From Bacteroidales bacterium (GTDB taxonomy: Bacteria > Bacteroidota > Bacteroidia > Bacteroidales > UBA932), in NCBI GenBank assembly GCA_017428245.1, contig JAFRRF010000046.1, forward strand, positions 1 to 41,722: 41,722 bases of DNA. The letters are read 5' to 3'. Under the pieces are notes generated by a model. It was not told where the DNA came from, ran no database searches, and saw only the letters and a list, made by a program, of their open reading frames with translations. Made by a program: the position numbers and the translations under genes. Below are positions 1 to 7,962 of this stretch, in pieces; within the stretch, counting starts at the first letter, position 1; every line of letters starts with the position of its first letter.

Positions 1-1
1 C

Positions 2-37
2 AGTTCAGTGTTCGGCGCCGATACCATTATGAAATAA
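2..37 (+). CDS. C-terminal end of an upstream gene (partial)
   Basis: An open frame runs from the left edge to a TAA at 35-37 and would encode a tail ending SSVFGADTIMK. It lies 10 bases before the ATG of the first ABC permease, on the same strand, with an AAGGAG-like stretch between them. By context it could be the ABC ATPase or another member of the efflux operon. The visible part is too short to identify, and another frame cannot be excluded. Confidence 0.4.
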   Translation, partial: SSVFGADTIMK

Positions 38-47
38 GGAGAAAGCG

Positions 48-1319
48 ATGCGCGACCTCTTCATCGAAATCTGGGAGTCCATCCGGCGCAACAAGGTGCG
101 CACCTGCCTGACGGGTCTGGCCGTGGCGTGGGGCATCTTCATGCTGATCGTACTGCTGGGCGCCGGCAACGGCCTGCTCAACGCGTTCATGGGCGATTCC
201 GACGATTTCGCTGTCAATACGATGAACGTGTTTCCCGGCGTTACTTCCAAACCGTACGACGGCCTGAAGCAGGGCCGCCGCATCCGGATGACCGAACAGG
301 ATATGGAGATGCTGCGGCAGCCCGCTTTCGCCGATCACGTGGACAAGGTATCCACGCAGGCGACGCAGAGTGGCTACACGATGACCTATGGCCGCCGCTA
401 CTTCCGGAACATCGTACTGACCGGCTGTATGCCGGATGTCGAAAAGGTGGACCGGATCCAGATGCACGCCGGCCGTTTCATCAACGAAAAGGATATGGAC
501 ACCCGACGAAAGGTGGCCGTCATCACGCATCTCCACGCCAAGAACTTCCTTTCCGGCAGTACGGATTACGACCGGTTGCTGGGCAAGCGGATCAAAGTGG
601 GCAATCTGTCCTTCGTCATCGTCGGCATCCGCCATGGCGCCGAGAATGAGGACGACCGCGCCGTATACATTCCCTATTCCACCTACAAGCACCTGTTCAG
701 CCTGGGCAACCGGATCGACGAACTCAACATTTCGTTCCACGATCTGGAGACCGAAGCCGAAGCCCAGGCCTTCGAAGACGAGATCCGCGCCTCGCTGAAC
801 GCGGCGCACCGGGTCGCGCCCGACGACAAACGGGCCTTCTGGATCTGGAACCGCTTCACGCAGAGCATTCAGATGGCGAAAGGCCGCTCGCTGCTGATTA
901 CAGCCCTTTGGATCATCGGCCTGTTCACGCTGGTTAGCGGCATCGTGGGCGTGAGCAACATTATGCTGATCACCGTGAAGGAACGGACCCACGAGTTCGG
1001 CATCCGCAAGGCCCTGGGCGCCCGCCCGGGCAGCATCCTGAAACTGATCGTCACCGAAAGCGTGCTGATCACGGCCTTCTTTGGCTACATCGGGATGCTG
1101 TTGGGCATGATTGCCTGTCAGATCCTGGATATGACGGTCGGACAGTCGAAGGTGGAGATCTTCGGCGAGAGTTTCAAGATGCTCGAAAATCCGACGGTCG
1201 GCCTGAGCACGGCCATCGGAGCCACCGTCGTCCTGATCATCGCCGGCACCGTGGCCGGCATCTTCCCGGCCATGAAGGCCGCAAAAGTCAAACCCATCGA
1301 AGCGTTGAGGGCCGAGTAA
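48..1319 (+). CDS. MacB/FtsX-type ABC transporter permease
   Basis: A 423-residue inner-membrane permease of the MacB type, which works with a separate ATPase to drive export or mechanotransmission through an adaptor and an outer-membrane channel. It has one N-terminal membrane helix (about residues 20-42, after a short basic start with RRNKVRT). A periplasmic MacB core domain follows (about 50-265). Three helices form the C-terminal FtsX domain (about 285-420), with the family-typical GVSNIMLITVKERTHEFGIRKALGA segment near 300. The ATG follows an AAGGAG-like sequence. One base separates its stop from the next permease gene, a paralogue, so the two probably form a heterodimer. No ATPase is visible in the window. 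The substrate cannot be told from sequence. Confidence 0.9.
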   Translation: MRDLFIEIWESIRRNKVRTCLTGLAVAWGIFMLIVLLGAGNGLLNAFMGDSDDFAVNTMNVFPGVTSKPYDGLKQGRRIRMTEQDMEMLRQPAFADHVDKVSTQATQSGYTMTYGRRYFRNIVLTGCMPDVEKVDRIQMHAGRFINEKDMDTRRKVAVITHLHAKNFLSGSTDYDRLLGKRIKVGNLSFVIVGIRHGAENEDDRAVYIPYSTYKHLFSLGNRIDELNISFHDLETEAEAQAFEDEIRASLNAAHRVAPDDKRAFWIWNRFTQSIQMAKGRSLLITALWIIGLFTLVSGIVGVSNIMLITVKERTHEFGIRKALGARPGSILKLIVTESVLITAFFGYIGMLLGMIACQILDMTVGQSKVEIFGESFKMLENPTVGLSTAIGATVVLIIAGTVAGIFPAMKAAKVKPIEALRAE

Positions 1320-1320
1320 A

Positions 1321-2559
1321 ATGAGACACCGTCTGGACATAGATACGTTCCGCGAGATCGGCGATTCGCTCTTCCGCAACAAACGGCGGACGTTCCTCAC
1401 CGGCTTCGGCATCTTCTGGGGCCTGTTCATGCTCCTGTTCCTGGTGGGCGGCGGCCAGGGCCTCAAGCAGATGCTTTCGATGAATTTCGAGGGCTTCGCC
1501 ACCAACACGATGGTGATGATCTCTTCCAATACTTCGAAGCCTTACAAGGGAATGAAGGAAGGCCGTTACTGGAGTATGAACGCCCGGGACGTGCAGCGCC
1601 TCAAGGCCCTGGTGCCTGAACTCGACGTCGTGGCTCCGATTGTGAGCATGTGGAACCAGACCGCTTATTATCAGGGAAACACCGCCGCGCCCAACGTGAA
1701 AGGCGTTGCCGGCGACTATCATAAGATCGAAACGCCGATCCTCAAGTACGGCCGCACCATCAGCGACGCGGACGTGGAGCAGGTCCGCAAGGTCTGCGTG
1801 CTGGGCAAGCGCATCTACAACGACCTCTTCCCGCAGGGCGGCAATCCGTGCGGCGAATTCATCCAGGTAGGCTCCATCTTCCTGCAGGTGATCGGTGTGG
1901 ACGTATCTTCCGGCAATATGAGCATCAATGGCCAGTCGTCCGATGCCGTGCTGGTCCCTTACTCGCTGGCGGCGCAGCTCTATCATCGCGGCCAGAACGT
2001 CGACCTGATCTGCATGTCGGGCAAGCCGGGCGTGAAGATGAGCTCGCTGGAGGACCGGGTTCGGAGCATTATGGCCCGCGAACACCAGTTCGACCCGACC
2101 GACAACCTGGCGATGCCGCTCATCAATACCGAACAGATCTTCGGCATCATCGACCGGCTCTTCCGGGGCGTGAACTTCCTGATCTGGCTGGTGGGCATCG
2201 GCACGCTGCTGGCCGGCGCAGTGGGCGTGAGCAATATTATGATGGTAACGGTGCGCGAGCGGACCGTGGAGATCGGCATCCGCCGGGCCATCGGCGCCGT
2301 GCCGCGCGACATTCTCTCGCAGATCATCTGGGAGAGCGTGGCGCTGACCCTGGCCGCCGGAAGTGCGGGCATCGTGTTCTCGGTGCTGATCCTCAACGTA
2401 GTGGAGGCCCTGACCAAGCACCAGGCCGTGTTCCAGATCAGTTTCTGGACGGCCATCGTTTCAGCACTACTGCTGAGCGTGCTGGGTGTGCTGGCCGGCC
2501 TGGCGCCCGCCCTGCGCGCGATGCGGATCAAACCGGTCGATGCTATGAGAGATGAGTAA
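1321..2559 (+). CDS. MacB/FtsX-type ABC transporter permease (second subunit)
   Basis: A 412-residue paralogue of the preceding permease with the same plan: an N-terminal helix after FRNKRRT, a periplasmic core domain, and a C-terminal FtsX domain with three helices. The conserved GVSNIMMVTVRERTVEIGIRRAIGA stretch sits near residues 300-325. It starts one base after the stop of the first permease. It is followed by a palindromic repeat and then an HlyD-type adaptor, the usual order of a tripartite ABC efflux system. The two permeases are similar but not near-identical, which favours heterodimer partners over a recent duplication. The substrate is unknown. Confidence 0.9.
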   Translation: MRHRLDIDTFREIGDSLFRNKRRTFLTGFGIFWGLFMLLFLVGGGQGLKQMLSMNFEGFATNTMVMISSNTSKPYKGMKEGRYWSMNARDVQRLKALVPELDVVAPIVSMWNQTAYYQGNTAAPNVKGVAGDYHKIETPILKYGRTISDADVEQVRKVCVLGKRIYNDLFPQGGNPCGEFIQVGSIFLQVIGVDVSSGNMSINGQSSDAVLVPYSLAAQLYHRGQNVDLICMSGKPGVKMSSLEDRVRSIMAREHQFDPTDNLAMPLINTEQIFGIIDRLFRGVNFLIWLVGIGTLLAGAVGVSNIMMVTVRERTVEIGIRRAIGAVPRDILSQIIWESVALTLAAGSAGIVFSVLILNVVEALTKHQAVFQISFWTAIVSALLLSVLGVLAGLAPALRAMRIKPVDAMRDE

Positions 2560-2560
2560 T

Positions 2561-2590
2561 GAGATTCCCGGTCAGGCCGGGAATGACGAA
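2561..2590 (+). repeat. Short palindromic repeat, copy 1
   Basis: A 30-base unit containing the arms ATTCCCGG and CCGGGAAT around TCAGG, located directly after the stop of the second permease. An inverted copy lies at 3763-3792 and differs at two positions, one in each arm, so that a T-A pair becomes a G-C pair and the stem stays perfect. This is the pattern of a REP/RPE-like palindromic element. It also creates an in-frame ATG at 2559 that is probably not the start of the next gene. Confidence 0.7.
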
Positions 2591-2612
2591 AAAAGAAATA
2601 ATAAACGATAAT

Positions 2613-3707
2613 ATGAAACGCATTTTCAAGTACATTCTGGTCGCGCTGATCGCGATTGTGTTCCTCGGAACCTTTATCTTCCTGTTCTGGAATTCCAAAC
2701 CGAAGGAACTGCAGTATCAGGAGGTCACCGTGGCGCGCGCCGACATCCAGCGGAGCGCCGTGGTCACGGGCAAGATCGTGCCGCGCAACGAGGTGAACAT
2801 CAAGCCGCAGATCAACGGCATCATCGCCGAACTCTACAAGGAGGCGGGCCAGCCGGTGCAGCAGAACGAGGTGATCGCCAAGCTGAAGGTCATTCCCGAT
2901 ATGAACTCGCTGAGCTCCGCCCAGAGCCGCGTACGCCTGGCCGAGATCAATTTCAAGCAGGCGACGACAAACCTGGAACGCGAGAAGGCCCTCTACGACA
3001 AGAATCTGGTGAGCGCCGAGGAGTACGATCAGGTGCAGCAGCAGTACAATCAGGCCAAAGAAGAAAAAGCAGCCGCCCAAGACGCCCTGGAAGTGATCCG
3101 CGACGGCGTGTCGAAGGCCAACGCCAAGTCGAGCTCCACGCTGGTGCGCTCCACCGTGACCGGCCTGATCCTCGACATTCCCGTGAAGGTGGGCAACTCC
3201 GTGATCCAGGCCAACACGATGAACGACGGTACGACCGTGGCCACCGTGGCCGACATGAACGACCTGATCTTCGACGGCCAGATCGACGAGACCGAGGTCG
3301 GCGCCCTGTCCGAGGGCATGCCCGTGGTCATCACCATCGGCGCCCTGCAGGACTACTCCTTCGACGCCACCCTCGAGTATATCTCGCCGAAAGCCGTGGA
3401 GAACAACGGTACCAATCAGTTCGAAATCAAGGCGGCCGTTCGGACGGAACCGGGCAAGACCATCCGTTCGGGATACAGCGCCAATGCCGAAATCGTGCTG
3501 CAGCGCGCCGAACAGGTGCTCTCCGTCTCGGAAAGCGCGCTGGAGTTCTCCGGCGACTCGACCTTCGTGTGGCTGAAAGGCGCTGACGGCGGATACAGCC
3601 GCACGCACGTGGTCACCGGTATCAGCGACGGCCTCAACATCGAGATCAGGGAAGGTCTCAAGGAAGGTGACATCGTCCGCGGCAACCAGATCATCGAGGA
3701 GAAGTAA
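2613..3707 (+). CDS. HlyD/AcrA-type periplasmic adaptor subunit
   Basis: A 364-residue membrane-fusion protein that bridges the inner-membrane permease and the outer-membrane channel. I start it at 2613 (MKRIFKYILVALIAIVFLG) because this gives a clean N-terminal anchor helix. The frame is open back to 2559, but that extension is encoded by the palindromic repeat. A lipoyl-like half-motif follows the helix (near GKIVPRNEVNIKPQINGII). A helical hairpin comes next (roughly 105-170, rich in Q, E, K and A), then the second lipoyl half and beta-barrel segments. It sits between the permeases and the TolC-type gene and is surely one transcription unit with them. TolC-contact residues were not assigned. 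Confidence 0.9.
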   Translation: MKRIFKYILVALIAIVFLGTFIFLFWNSKPKELQYQEVTVARADIQRSAVVTGKIVPRNEVNIKPQINGIIAELYKEAGQPVQQNEVIAKLKVIPDMNSLSSAQSRVRLAEINFKQATTNLEREKALYDKNLVSAEEYDQVQQQYNQAKEEKAAAQDALEVIRDGVSKANAKSSSTLVRSTVTGLILDIPVKVGNSVIQANTMNDGTTVATVADMNDLIFDGQIDETEVGALSEGMPVVITIGALQDYSFDATLEYISPKAVENNGTNQFEIKAAVRTEPGKTIRSGYSANAEIVLQRAEQVLSVSESALEFSGDSTFVWLKGADGGYSRTHVVTGISDGLNIEIREGLKEGDIVRGNQIIEEK

Positions 3708-3708
3708 T

Positions 3709-5064
3709 ATGAAAAAAGTATATACCCTTTTGTTGACGACTTTCGTCTTGTCCGGCCTGTCCTTCGTCATGCCCGGCCTGACCGGGCATCTCGCCGCTGC
3801 CCAGGAAAAAGCCTGGACCTTGCAGGAGTGCATCGGATACGCACTCGACCACAATCTTACCGTGCAACAAGGCGCCCTGCAGGTGCAGCAGCGCGAGATC
3901 GACCTGAACACGGCCCGCAGCAGCCGTCTGCCGGGTGTGGCGGGCAGCGCGTCGCAGAACTTTTCGTTCGGCCGCGGCCTGACGGAAAACAATACTTACG
4001 CGAACACGAACACCACCAACACTTCGTTCTCCGTGGGTGCCGATATGACGCTGTTCAACGGCCTGCGCACCTATAATAATATCCTGCTCGGCAAATTGAA
4101 TCTCGAAGCGGCCACGGCCGACCTGGAAAAGGCGAAAGACGATATCCGCGTGGCGGTGGCCCAGGCCTTTGTGCAGATACTCTACAACCGGGAGATCGCC
4201 GAGGTGGCGGCCCGCCAGGTGGAGATCGACTCCCTGCAAGTGGTGCGCCTGGAAGCGCTGCTGGAAAACGGTAAATCGACGGCAGCCGACGTGGCGGCGC
4301 AGAAAGCCTCGCTCGCACAGGGCCGCCTGACGGCTGTGCAGGCGGAAAACAACCTGCAGCTTGCCCGGCTCGACCTTGCCCAGCTGCTCGAACTTCCCTC
4401 GCCTGAGGGATTCGATGTGGCCCTGCCTTCCGATGACGCCCTGGCGCTCCCGCTTCCCGCAGGTCCGGAGATTATCTACGAAGAAGCGGTCGGCATCAAG
4501 CCTTCTGTGCGGGCCGAGGAGACGCGCCTGGCTTCCGCCGCACGCAATATCGATCTGGCCCGGGGCGGCTATCTGCCCTCCCTCTCGCTGAGCGGCGGGC
4601 TGGGTACGAACTATTATACCAGTTCCGGCTATGCCGGCAAGGGTTTCTTCGACCAGTTGAGCAACAACTTCAGCCAATATGTGGGTCTCTCGCTCAACGT
4701 GCCGATCTTCTCGCGCCTGTCCACACGCAACCAGGTGCGCAGTGCCCGCGTGAATTACGAAGCCCAGCAGTTGCAGCTCGAAACCGTAAAGAAACAGCTT
4801 TTCAAGGAGATCCAGCAGGCCTGGTACAACGCCCTTTCGGCCCGGACCAAGTTCGAAAGCAGCACACAGGCCGCTTCTGCCGCGACCGAGAGCTTCGCCC
4901 TCGCCACGGCGAAATACGAGAACGGAAAGGCCTCGATCACCGAATTCAACGAAGCGAAAAACCAATATCTCAAAGCCCGCTCCGACCTGGCGCAGGCCCG
5001 TTATGAATACCTTTACCAAACCCGTTTGCTCGACTTCTATCGGGGCCGGGAACTGACATTATGA
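3709..5064 (+). CDS. TolC-type outer-membrane efflux protein
   Basis: A 451-residue outer-membrane factor forming the exit duct of the export system. It has a signal peptide (MKKVYTLLLTTFVLSGLSF...AAAQ) followed by the typical start of the mature family, WTLQECIGYALDHNLTVQQG. Two outer-membrane-efflux repeats then span most of the length, each with long amphipathic helices and a beta segment. The start at 3709 lies one base after the adaptor stop and gives the signal peptide directly; an upstream in-frame ATG would add 14 unlikely residues. Unusually, the end of the signal peptide is encoded by a palindromic repeat (3763-3792), giving FVMPGLTGHL before the predicted cleavage site. The stop overlaps the next gene by four bases. 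Confidence 0.92.
   Translation: MKKVYTLLLTTFVLSGLSFVMPGLTGHLAAAQEKAWTLQECIGYALDHNLTVQQGALQVQQREIDLNTARSSRLPGVAGSASQNFSFGRGLTENNTYANTNTTNTSFSVGADMTLFNGLRTYNNILLGKLNLEAATADLEKAKDDIRVAVAQAFVQILYNREIAEVAARQVEIDSLQVVRLEALLENGKSTAADVAAQKASLAQGRLTAVQAENNLQLARLDLAQLLELPSPEGFDVALPSDDALALPLPAGPEIIYEEAVGIKPSVRAEETRLASAARNIDLARGGYLPSLSLSGGLGTNYYTSSGYAGKGFFDQLSNNFSQYVGLSLNVPIFSRLSTRNQVRSARVNYEAQQLQLETVKKQLFKEIQQAWYNALSARTKFESSTQAASAATESFALATAKYENGKASITEFNEAKNQYLKARSDLAQARYEYLYQTRLLDFYRGRELTL
3763..3792 (-). repeat. Short palindromic repeat, copy 2, inside the TolC signal peptide
   Basis: This is the inverted counterpart of the unit at 2561-2590, with 28 of 30 bases shared. Its arms are ATGCCCGG and CCGGGCAT (minus strand). 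Compared with copy 1, both differing bases fall on one base pair of the stem, so the pairing is kept. It lies in frame within the signal-peptide codons of the TolC-type gene. Confidence 0.7.
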
Positions 5065-5636
5065 AAAAGACACTCAACATCGCCATCGGCGGCAAGAGCT
5101 TCATCATCGATGAAGATGCGCACGAACGCCTCAAGAACTATCTCGACACCTTTCGCTCGCGTCTCACGGACGAGCAGGGCAGCGAGGTGATGAACGACAT
5201 CGAAGCCCGCATCGCGGAGCTTCTGCTCTCGAATCTCGGTTCCGGCCAGCAATCCGTGAGCCTGGCCCTGGTGAACCAGATCACTGCACAACTGGGTATG
5301 CCCGACGGCAAACCCGAATTTGAAACTGAAAACGACAATCAAAACGAGGAGGAAAAAGCAATGAACAACCCTGTCAAAAAACTGTATCTGGACGTGGAAG
5401 ACCGCAAGCTCGGCGGCGTGTGCAGCGGCCTGGCTGCCTATTTCGATATCGATGTGACCCTGATCCGCATCCTTTTCCTGGCCGCCTTTTTCTGCGGCGG
5501 CTTCGGCTTCTGGCTTTACATCATCATCTGGATCGTGGCGCCCAAGGCGCTGACGCCGGCACAGAAGTGCGAACTTCGCGGCTGGGAGACCAGCGCTGAG
5601 AACCTGGCCAAATTCACTGACAGCAGCAAAAAATAA
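5061..5636 (+). CDS. PspC-domain membrane protein
   Basis: A 191-residue protein with an acidic, helical cytosolic N-terminal domain (about 1-95, beginning KKTLNIAIGGKSFIIDEDA). A PspC domain follows (about 103-165) with the hallmark KLGGVCSGLAAYFDIDVTLIRILF and one or two membrane helices ending in IIIWIVAPK. PspC domains are linked to envelope-stress responses. The start codon overlaps the TolC stop (ATGA), indicating translational coupling. Inside the gene, an AGGAGG-like stretch precedes an in-frame ATG at 5361, which would give a PspC-only product of about 91 residues. It shares both its N-terminal domain and its PspC domain with the gene at 5967. Confidence 0.85.
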   Translation: MKKTLNIAIGGKSFIIDEDAHERLKNYLDTFRSRLTDEQGSEVMNDIEARIAELLLSNLGSGQQSVSLALVNQITAQLGMPDGKPEFETENDNQNEEEKAMNNPVKKLYLDVEDRKLGGVCSGLAAYFDIDVTLIRILFLAAFFCGGFGFWLYIIIWIVAPKALTPAQKCELRGWETSAENLAKFTDSSKK

Positions 5637-5640
5637 GACC

Positions 5641-5970
5641 ATGGACATCAATTCCGAAAACGTACGTTCCCAGATGCGGAAAGGCTTGCTGGAATACTGC
5701 ATCCTGAGCATCCTGGACAAGAAGGAATCCTACGCTTCGGCCATCCTGTCCGACCTCAAGGCGTCGGGGATGCTCGTGGTGGAGGGGACCCTCTATCCGC
5801 TGCTCATCCGCCTCAAGAACCAGGGGTCGCTGACCTACCGCTGGGAAGAATCTCCGCAGGGACCTCCCCGCAAATACTACTGCATTACCGAGGATGGCCA
5901 CAACCTGCTCACTGAAATGGACCTTTCGTGGAACGAACTGGTCGAAACCATCAAAACCCTGAAGTCATGA
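5641..5970 (+). CDS. PadR-family transcriptional regulator
   Basis: A 109-residue winged-helix DNA-binding protein. The PadR signature runs through most of the chain: RKGLLEYCILSILDKKESYASAIL (helices 1-2), then VVEGTLYPLLIRLKNQGSL (recognition helix) and PRKYYCITEDG (wing). It belongs to the short PadR-s2 class, with only a brief C-terminal helix for dimerisation. It lies between the two PspC genes at the end of the efflux operon and overlaps the second by four bases. PadR proteins commonly repress neighbouring transport genes, so control of this operon is a fair inference. No operator is visible because the promoter lies outside the window. Confidence 0.9.
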   Translation: MDINSENVRSQMRKGLLEYCILSILDKKESYASAILSDLKASGMLVVEGTLYPLLIRLKNQGSLTYRWEESPQGPPRKYYCITEDGHNLLTEMDLSWNELVETIKTLKS

Positions 5971-6995
5971 CCGAAGTTGAGAAAGTAAGCATCGGCGGCT
6001 ACGCCTTCACCCTGGAAGCGGAGGCCTACGCTATGGTCAAGCAGTATCTTGACGAATTGAATCAGTTCTATTCGCAGCGCGAAGGCGGTGCGGAAGTGAT
6101 GGAAGGCTTCGAGGAACGGATGGCGGAACTCCTCTATGAAAAATGTGCCGACGACGGCGTGGCCACGGAAGCCGAAGTACGCGAGATCATCGCCGTTCTC
6201 GGCAAACCCTCGGCCATCGAAGCCGAAGACGGCCCGGAGCCGAAACGGACGGCGAATCCGGAGCAGGCCGACAAGCCCAGGGAGAAGAAGCGCCTGTTCC
6301 GCGATCCGACCAACAAGATGATCGGCGGCGTGTGCAGCGGCCTGGCAGCGTACTTCAAGTGCGACGTAGTCCTGATCCGCCTCATCTTCATCGGCCTGTT
6401 CGTCGCGTCCTCCATCGTCGGCTGCCATATCGGACACGACGGTGGCTGGACCGTCAATCTGCCGATGGTAGTCCTTTACTTTATTCTCTGGATCGCGATG
6501 CCGGAAGCCAAGACCGTGCAGCAGCGCTGGCAGATGGGCGTCACCAATCCGCCGGCCGCTTCGACGGCGACACGGCGCAGTGAACCCATCGGCTCCGGTC
6601 TCGGCCGCGTTCTGCGCTTGGTCATCGGCATGCTGCTGCTGCTGATCGCCGTTGTCGGCCTGACATCCGGTGTGGCCGCCCTTTTCGGACATACGCTCTT
6701 CGGCTGGAACTTGACGGACAGCGGCCTCTTCGACGGTTCGTGGAGAGACGCCATAACCGAGCATGCTCCGCAGATGCTGCCGGTCGTTTCGTCGGTTTTC
6801 TTCCGGATTACCCTGCTGCTGACCTGCTTCCTGCCTTTCGTGGGGATGCTCTACGGCGGCATTATGATGCTCTTCGATCTTCGCTCGCCTTCGTGGCGTC
6901 CCGGCGTGATGATTTTCCTCCTGTGGATCATCTCCCTGACAGCCCTGACGGTCCTGACTCTGATGGGGCTGTTCAACGCGGGCATGCTGGATTGA
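5967..6995 (+). CDS. PspC-domain multi-pass membrane protein
   Basis: A 342-residue protein whose first 95 residues (TEVEKVSIGGYAFTLEAEA...) match the plan of the N-terminal domain at 5061. A PspC domain follows (about 112-180, KMIGGVCSGLAAYFKCDVVLIRLIF). The C-terminal half has roughly three further membrane helices (about 210-235, 275-300, 310-335). The ATG overlaps the PadR stop (ATGA); the longer frame to 5928 would run through the PadR gene and is rejected. Pairing of PadR with PspC/N-terminal-domain proteins suggests a regulator-sensor module, by analogy with PadR/DUF1700-type pairs. Transcription probably ends at the hairpin 7011-7046. Confidence 0.85.
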   Translation: MTEVEKVSIGGYAFTLEAEAYAMVKQYLDELNQFYSQREGGAEVMEGFEERMAELLYEKCADDGVATEAEVREIIAVLGKPSAIEAEDGPEPKRTANPEQADKPREKKRLFRDPTNKMIGGVCSGLAAYFKCDVVLIRLIFIGLFVASSIVGCHIGHDGGWTVNLPMVVLYFILWIAMPEAKTVQQRWQMGVTNPPAASTATRRSEPIGSGLGRVLRLVIGMLLLLIAVVGLTSGVAALFGHTLFGWNLTDSGLFDGSWRDAITEHAPQMLPVVSSVFFRITLLLTCFLPFVGMLYGGIMMLFDLRSPSWRPGVMIFLLWIISLTALTVLTLMGLFNAGMLD

Positions 6996-7010
6996 TCCTT
7001 GCTGATCGAA

Positions 7011-7046
7011 AAAAAAGCCGGTTCCTGTGATCAGGAACCGGCTTTT
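7011..7046. terminator. Bidirectional rho-independent terminator
   Basis: A perfect 11-bp stem (GCCGGTTCCTG, 7017-7027, with 7032-7042) closes a four-base loop. It is flanked by A-rich and T-rich runs, so it works on both strands. It sits between the convergent PspC-domain gene and secG. Confidence 0.88.
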
Positions 7047-7068
7047 GGTTTCAGGTCTCTCTCGGAGC

Positions 7069-7404
7069 TTAATTCTCCGGCTCAGCCATAGGGGTCACCG
7101 GGATTTCCGGGGTGCCTTCCACGGGAACCGTCTGCTCGATCTGGTTCTTGATGTTGGAATGGCGCGAACTGCGCTGCGGGATGACGAAGGTGGCCACGAC
7201 GCAAAGGACGATGATCGTGGCGGCCAGGGTCCAGGTGGCTTTCTCGAGGAAGTCGGCCGTCTGGCGGACGCCGAAGGTCTGGTTGCCCGTCGCGAAGTTG
7301 GCTGCCAGTCCGCCGCCCTTGGAGTTCTGCAGAAGGACGACGATGGTCAGGAGAATACTCGCAATCACGATGATGATGGAGAGAGTGATGTATGCTGCTT
7401 GCAT
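7069..7404 (-). CDS. secG: Preprotein translocase subunit SecG
   Basis: A 111-residue protein with two membrane helices (about 5-25 and 55-76). Between them is the SecG loop VLLQNSKGGGLAANFATGNQTFGVRQTADFLEK. The NSKGGG...G...FG pattern is the family signature. SecG is the small non-essential subunit of the SecYEG channel and assists protein export. The C-terminal tail (about 80-111) is hydrophilic and Pro-rich, as is common in Bacteroidota. It is the last gene of the minus-strand operon and starts three bases after the preceding stop. Confidence 0.93.
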   Translation of the reverse strand: MQAAYITLSIIIVIASILLTIVVLLQNSKGGGLAANFATGNQTFGVRQTADFLEKATWTLAATIIVLCVVATFVIPQRSSRHSNIKNQIEQTVPVEGTPEIPVTPMAEPEN

Positions 7405-7407
7405 GGT

Positions 7408-7962
7408 CTATTTTTGTTTTTTATTCTTTACTTTTTCGATAAGAGTCGCAAAATAAGCACTTTTTTCTGGAAATAACAAAATTAGTTTTTCGTAAATCTC
7501 TATGGATCGCTGATAAAGCTCCTGCTGGGCGTAGATTTGCGCAAGGGTCTCGCTGACCATCGTCTTGTCGCGGTCCACCTCTTCGGCTACGACGGGGGCA
7601 TAGTCCACACTGCCGGCCCGGGCGCCGAAAACCGGCGTGGTGACCGAAAAGCCTTCCTGTTCCAGCCGGTCGAAGTCTTCCTGGCCGAAATAGTCGCCCC
7701 CCACGACATAATAACGGGGCCGTGCGGGCTGCTCCGTCGCGGGATCCTCTTTTTCCTCCTCCTGACGGACCTTGCCCGTGAGCAGGCGCAGGACCTGGTC
7801 GCGCGAAAGGAAAAACACAGCATCGCGCCCGACGGCACGCCGAAGTGCCGCTTCGTCGCCGCCCTGCCGGGCGATGGCTTCGCGCCGGGCAACGGTGAAC
7901 CACGGATAATCTTCCAGCAGCTGTTGCAGTTCGGAAGAGGAAAGCTGGCTGATCTCTACCAT
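7408..7962 (-). CDS. Conserved hypothetical protein with TPR-like C-terminus
   Basis: A 184-residue soluble protein with no signal peptide or membrane helix. The first 75 residues (starting MVEISQLSSSELQQLLEDYPWFTVAR) are helical. The middle is acidic and Pro-rich (EEEKEDPATEQPARP). The last 50 residues (ETLAQIYAQQELYQRSIEIYEKLILLFPEKSAYFATLIEKV) resemble one tetratricopeptide repeat followed by a helix. It overlaps lptE by seven bases and lies three bases before secG, so it is cotranscribed with envelope-biogenesis genes. I do not know an established function; a scaffold role in envelope assembly would be a guess from context. Confidence 0.75.
   Translation of the reverse strand: MVEISQLSSSELQQLLEDYPWFTVARREAIARQGGDEAALRRAVGRDAVFFLSRDQVLRLLTGKVRQEEEKEDPATEQPARPRYYVVGGDYFGQEDFDRLEQEGFSVTTPVFGARAGSVDYAPVVAEEVDRDKTMVSETLAQIYAQQELYQRSIEIYEKLILLFPEKSAYFATLIEKVKNKKQK

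Noticed and set aside
27-1529. Long open frame of 500 codons on the minus strand opposite the first ABC permease
   Set aside because: It is antisense to a clear permease gene, is rich in His, Gln and Arg with no family likeness, and is a by-product of high GC in third codon positions. The same applies to other long antisense frames such as 1983-3992, 3691-5019, 9712-11457 and 36702-38885.
2559-2612. 18-codon upstream start of the HlyD-type adaptor
   Set aside because: The extension is encoded by the palindromic repeat and pushes the anchor helix away from the N-terminus; ATG 2613 is the better start.
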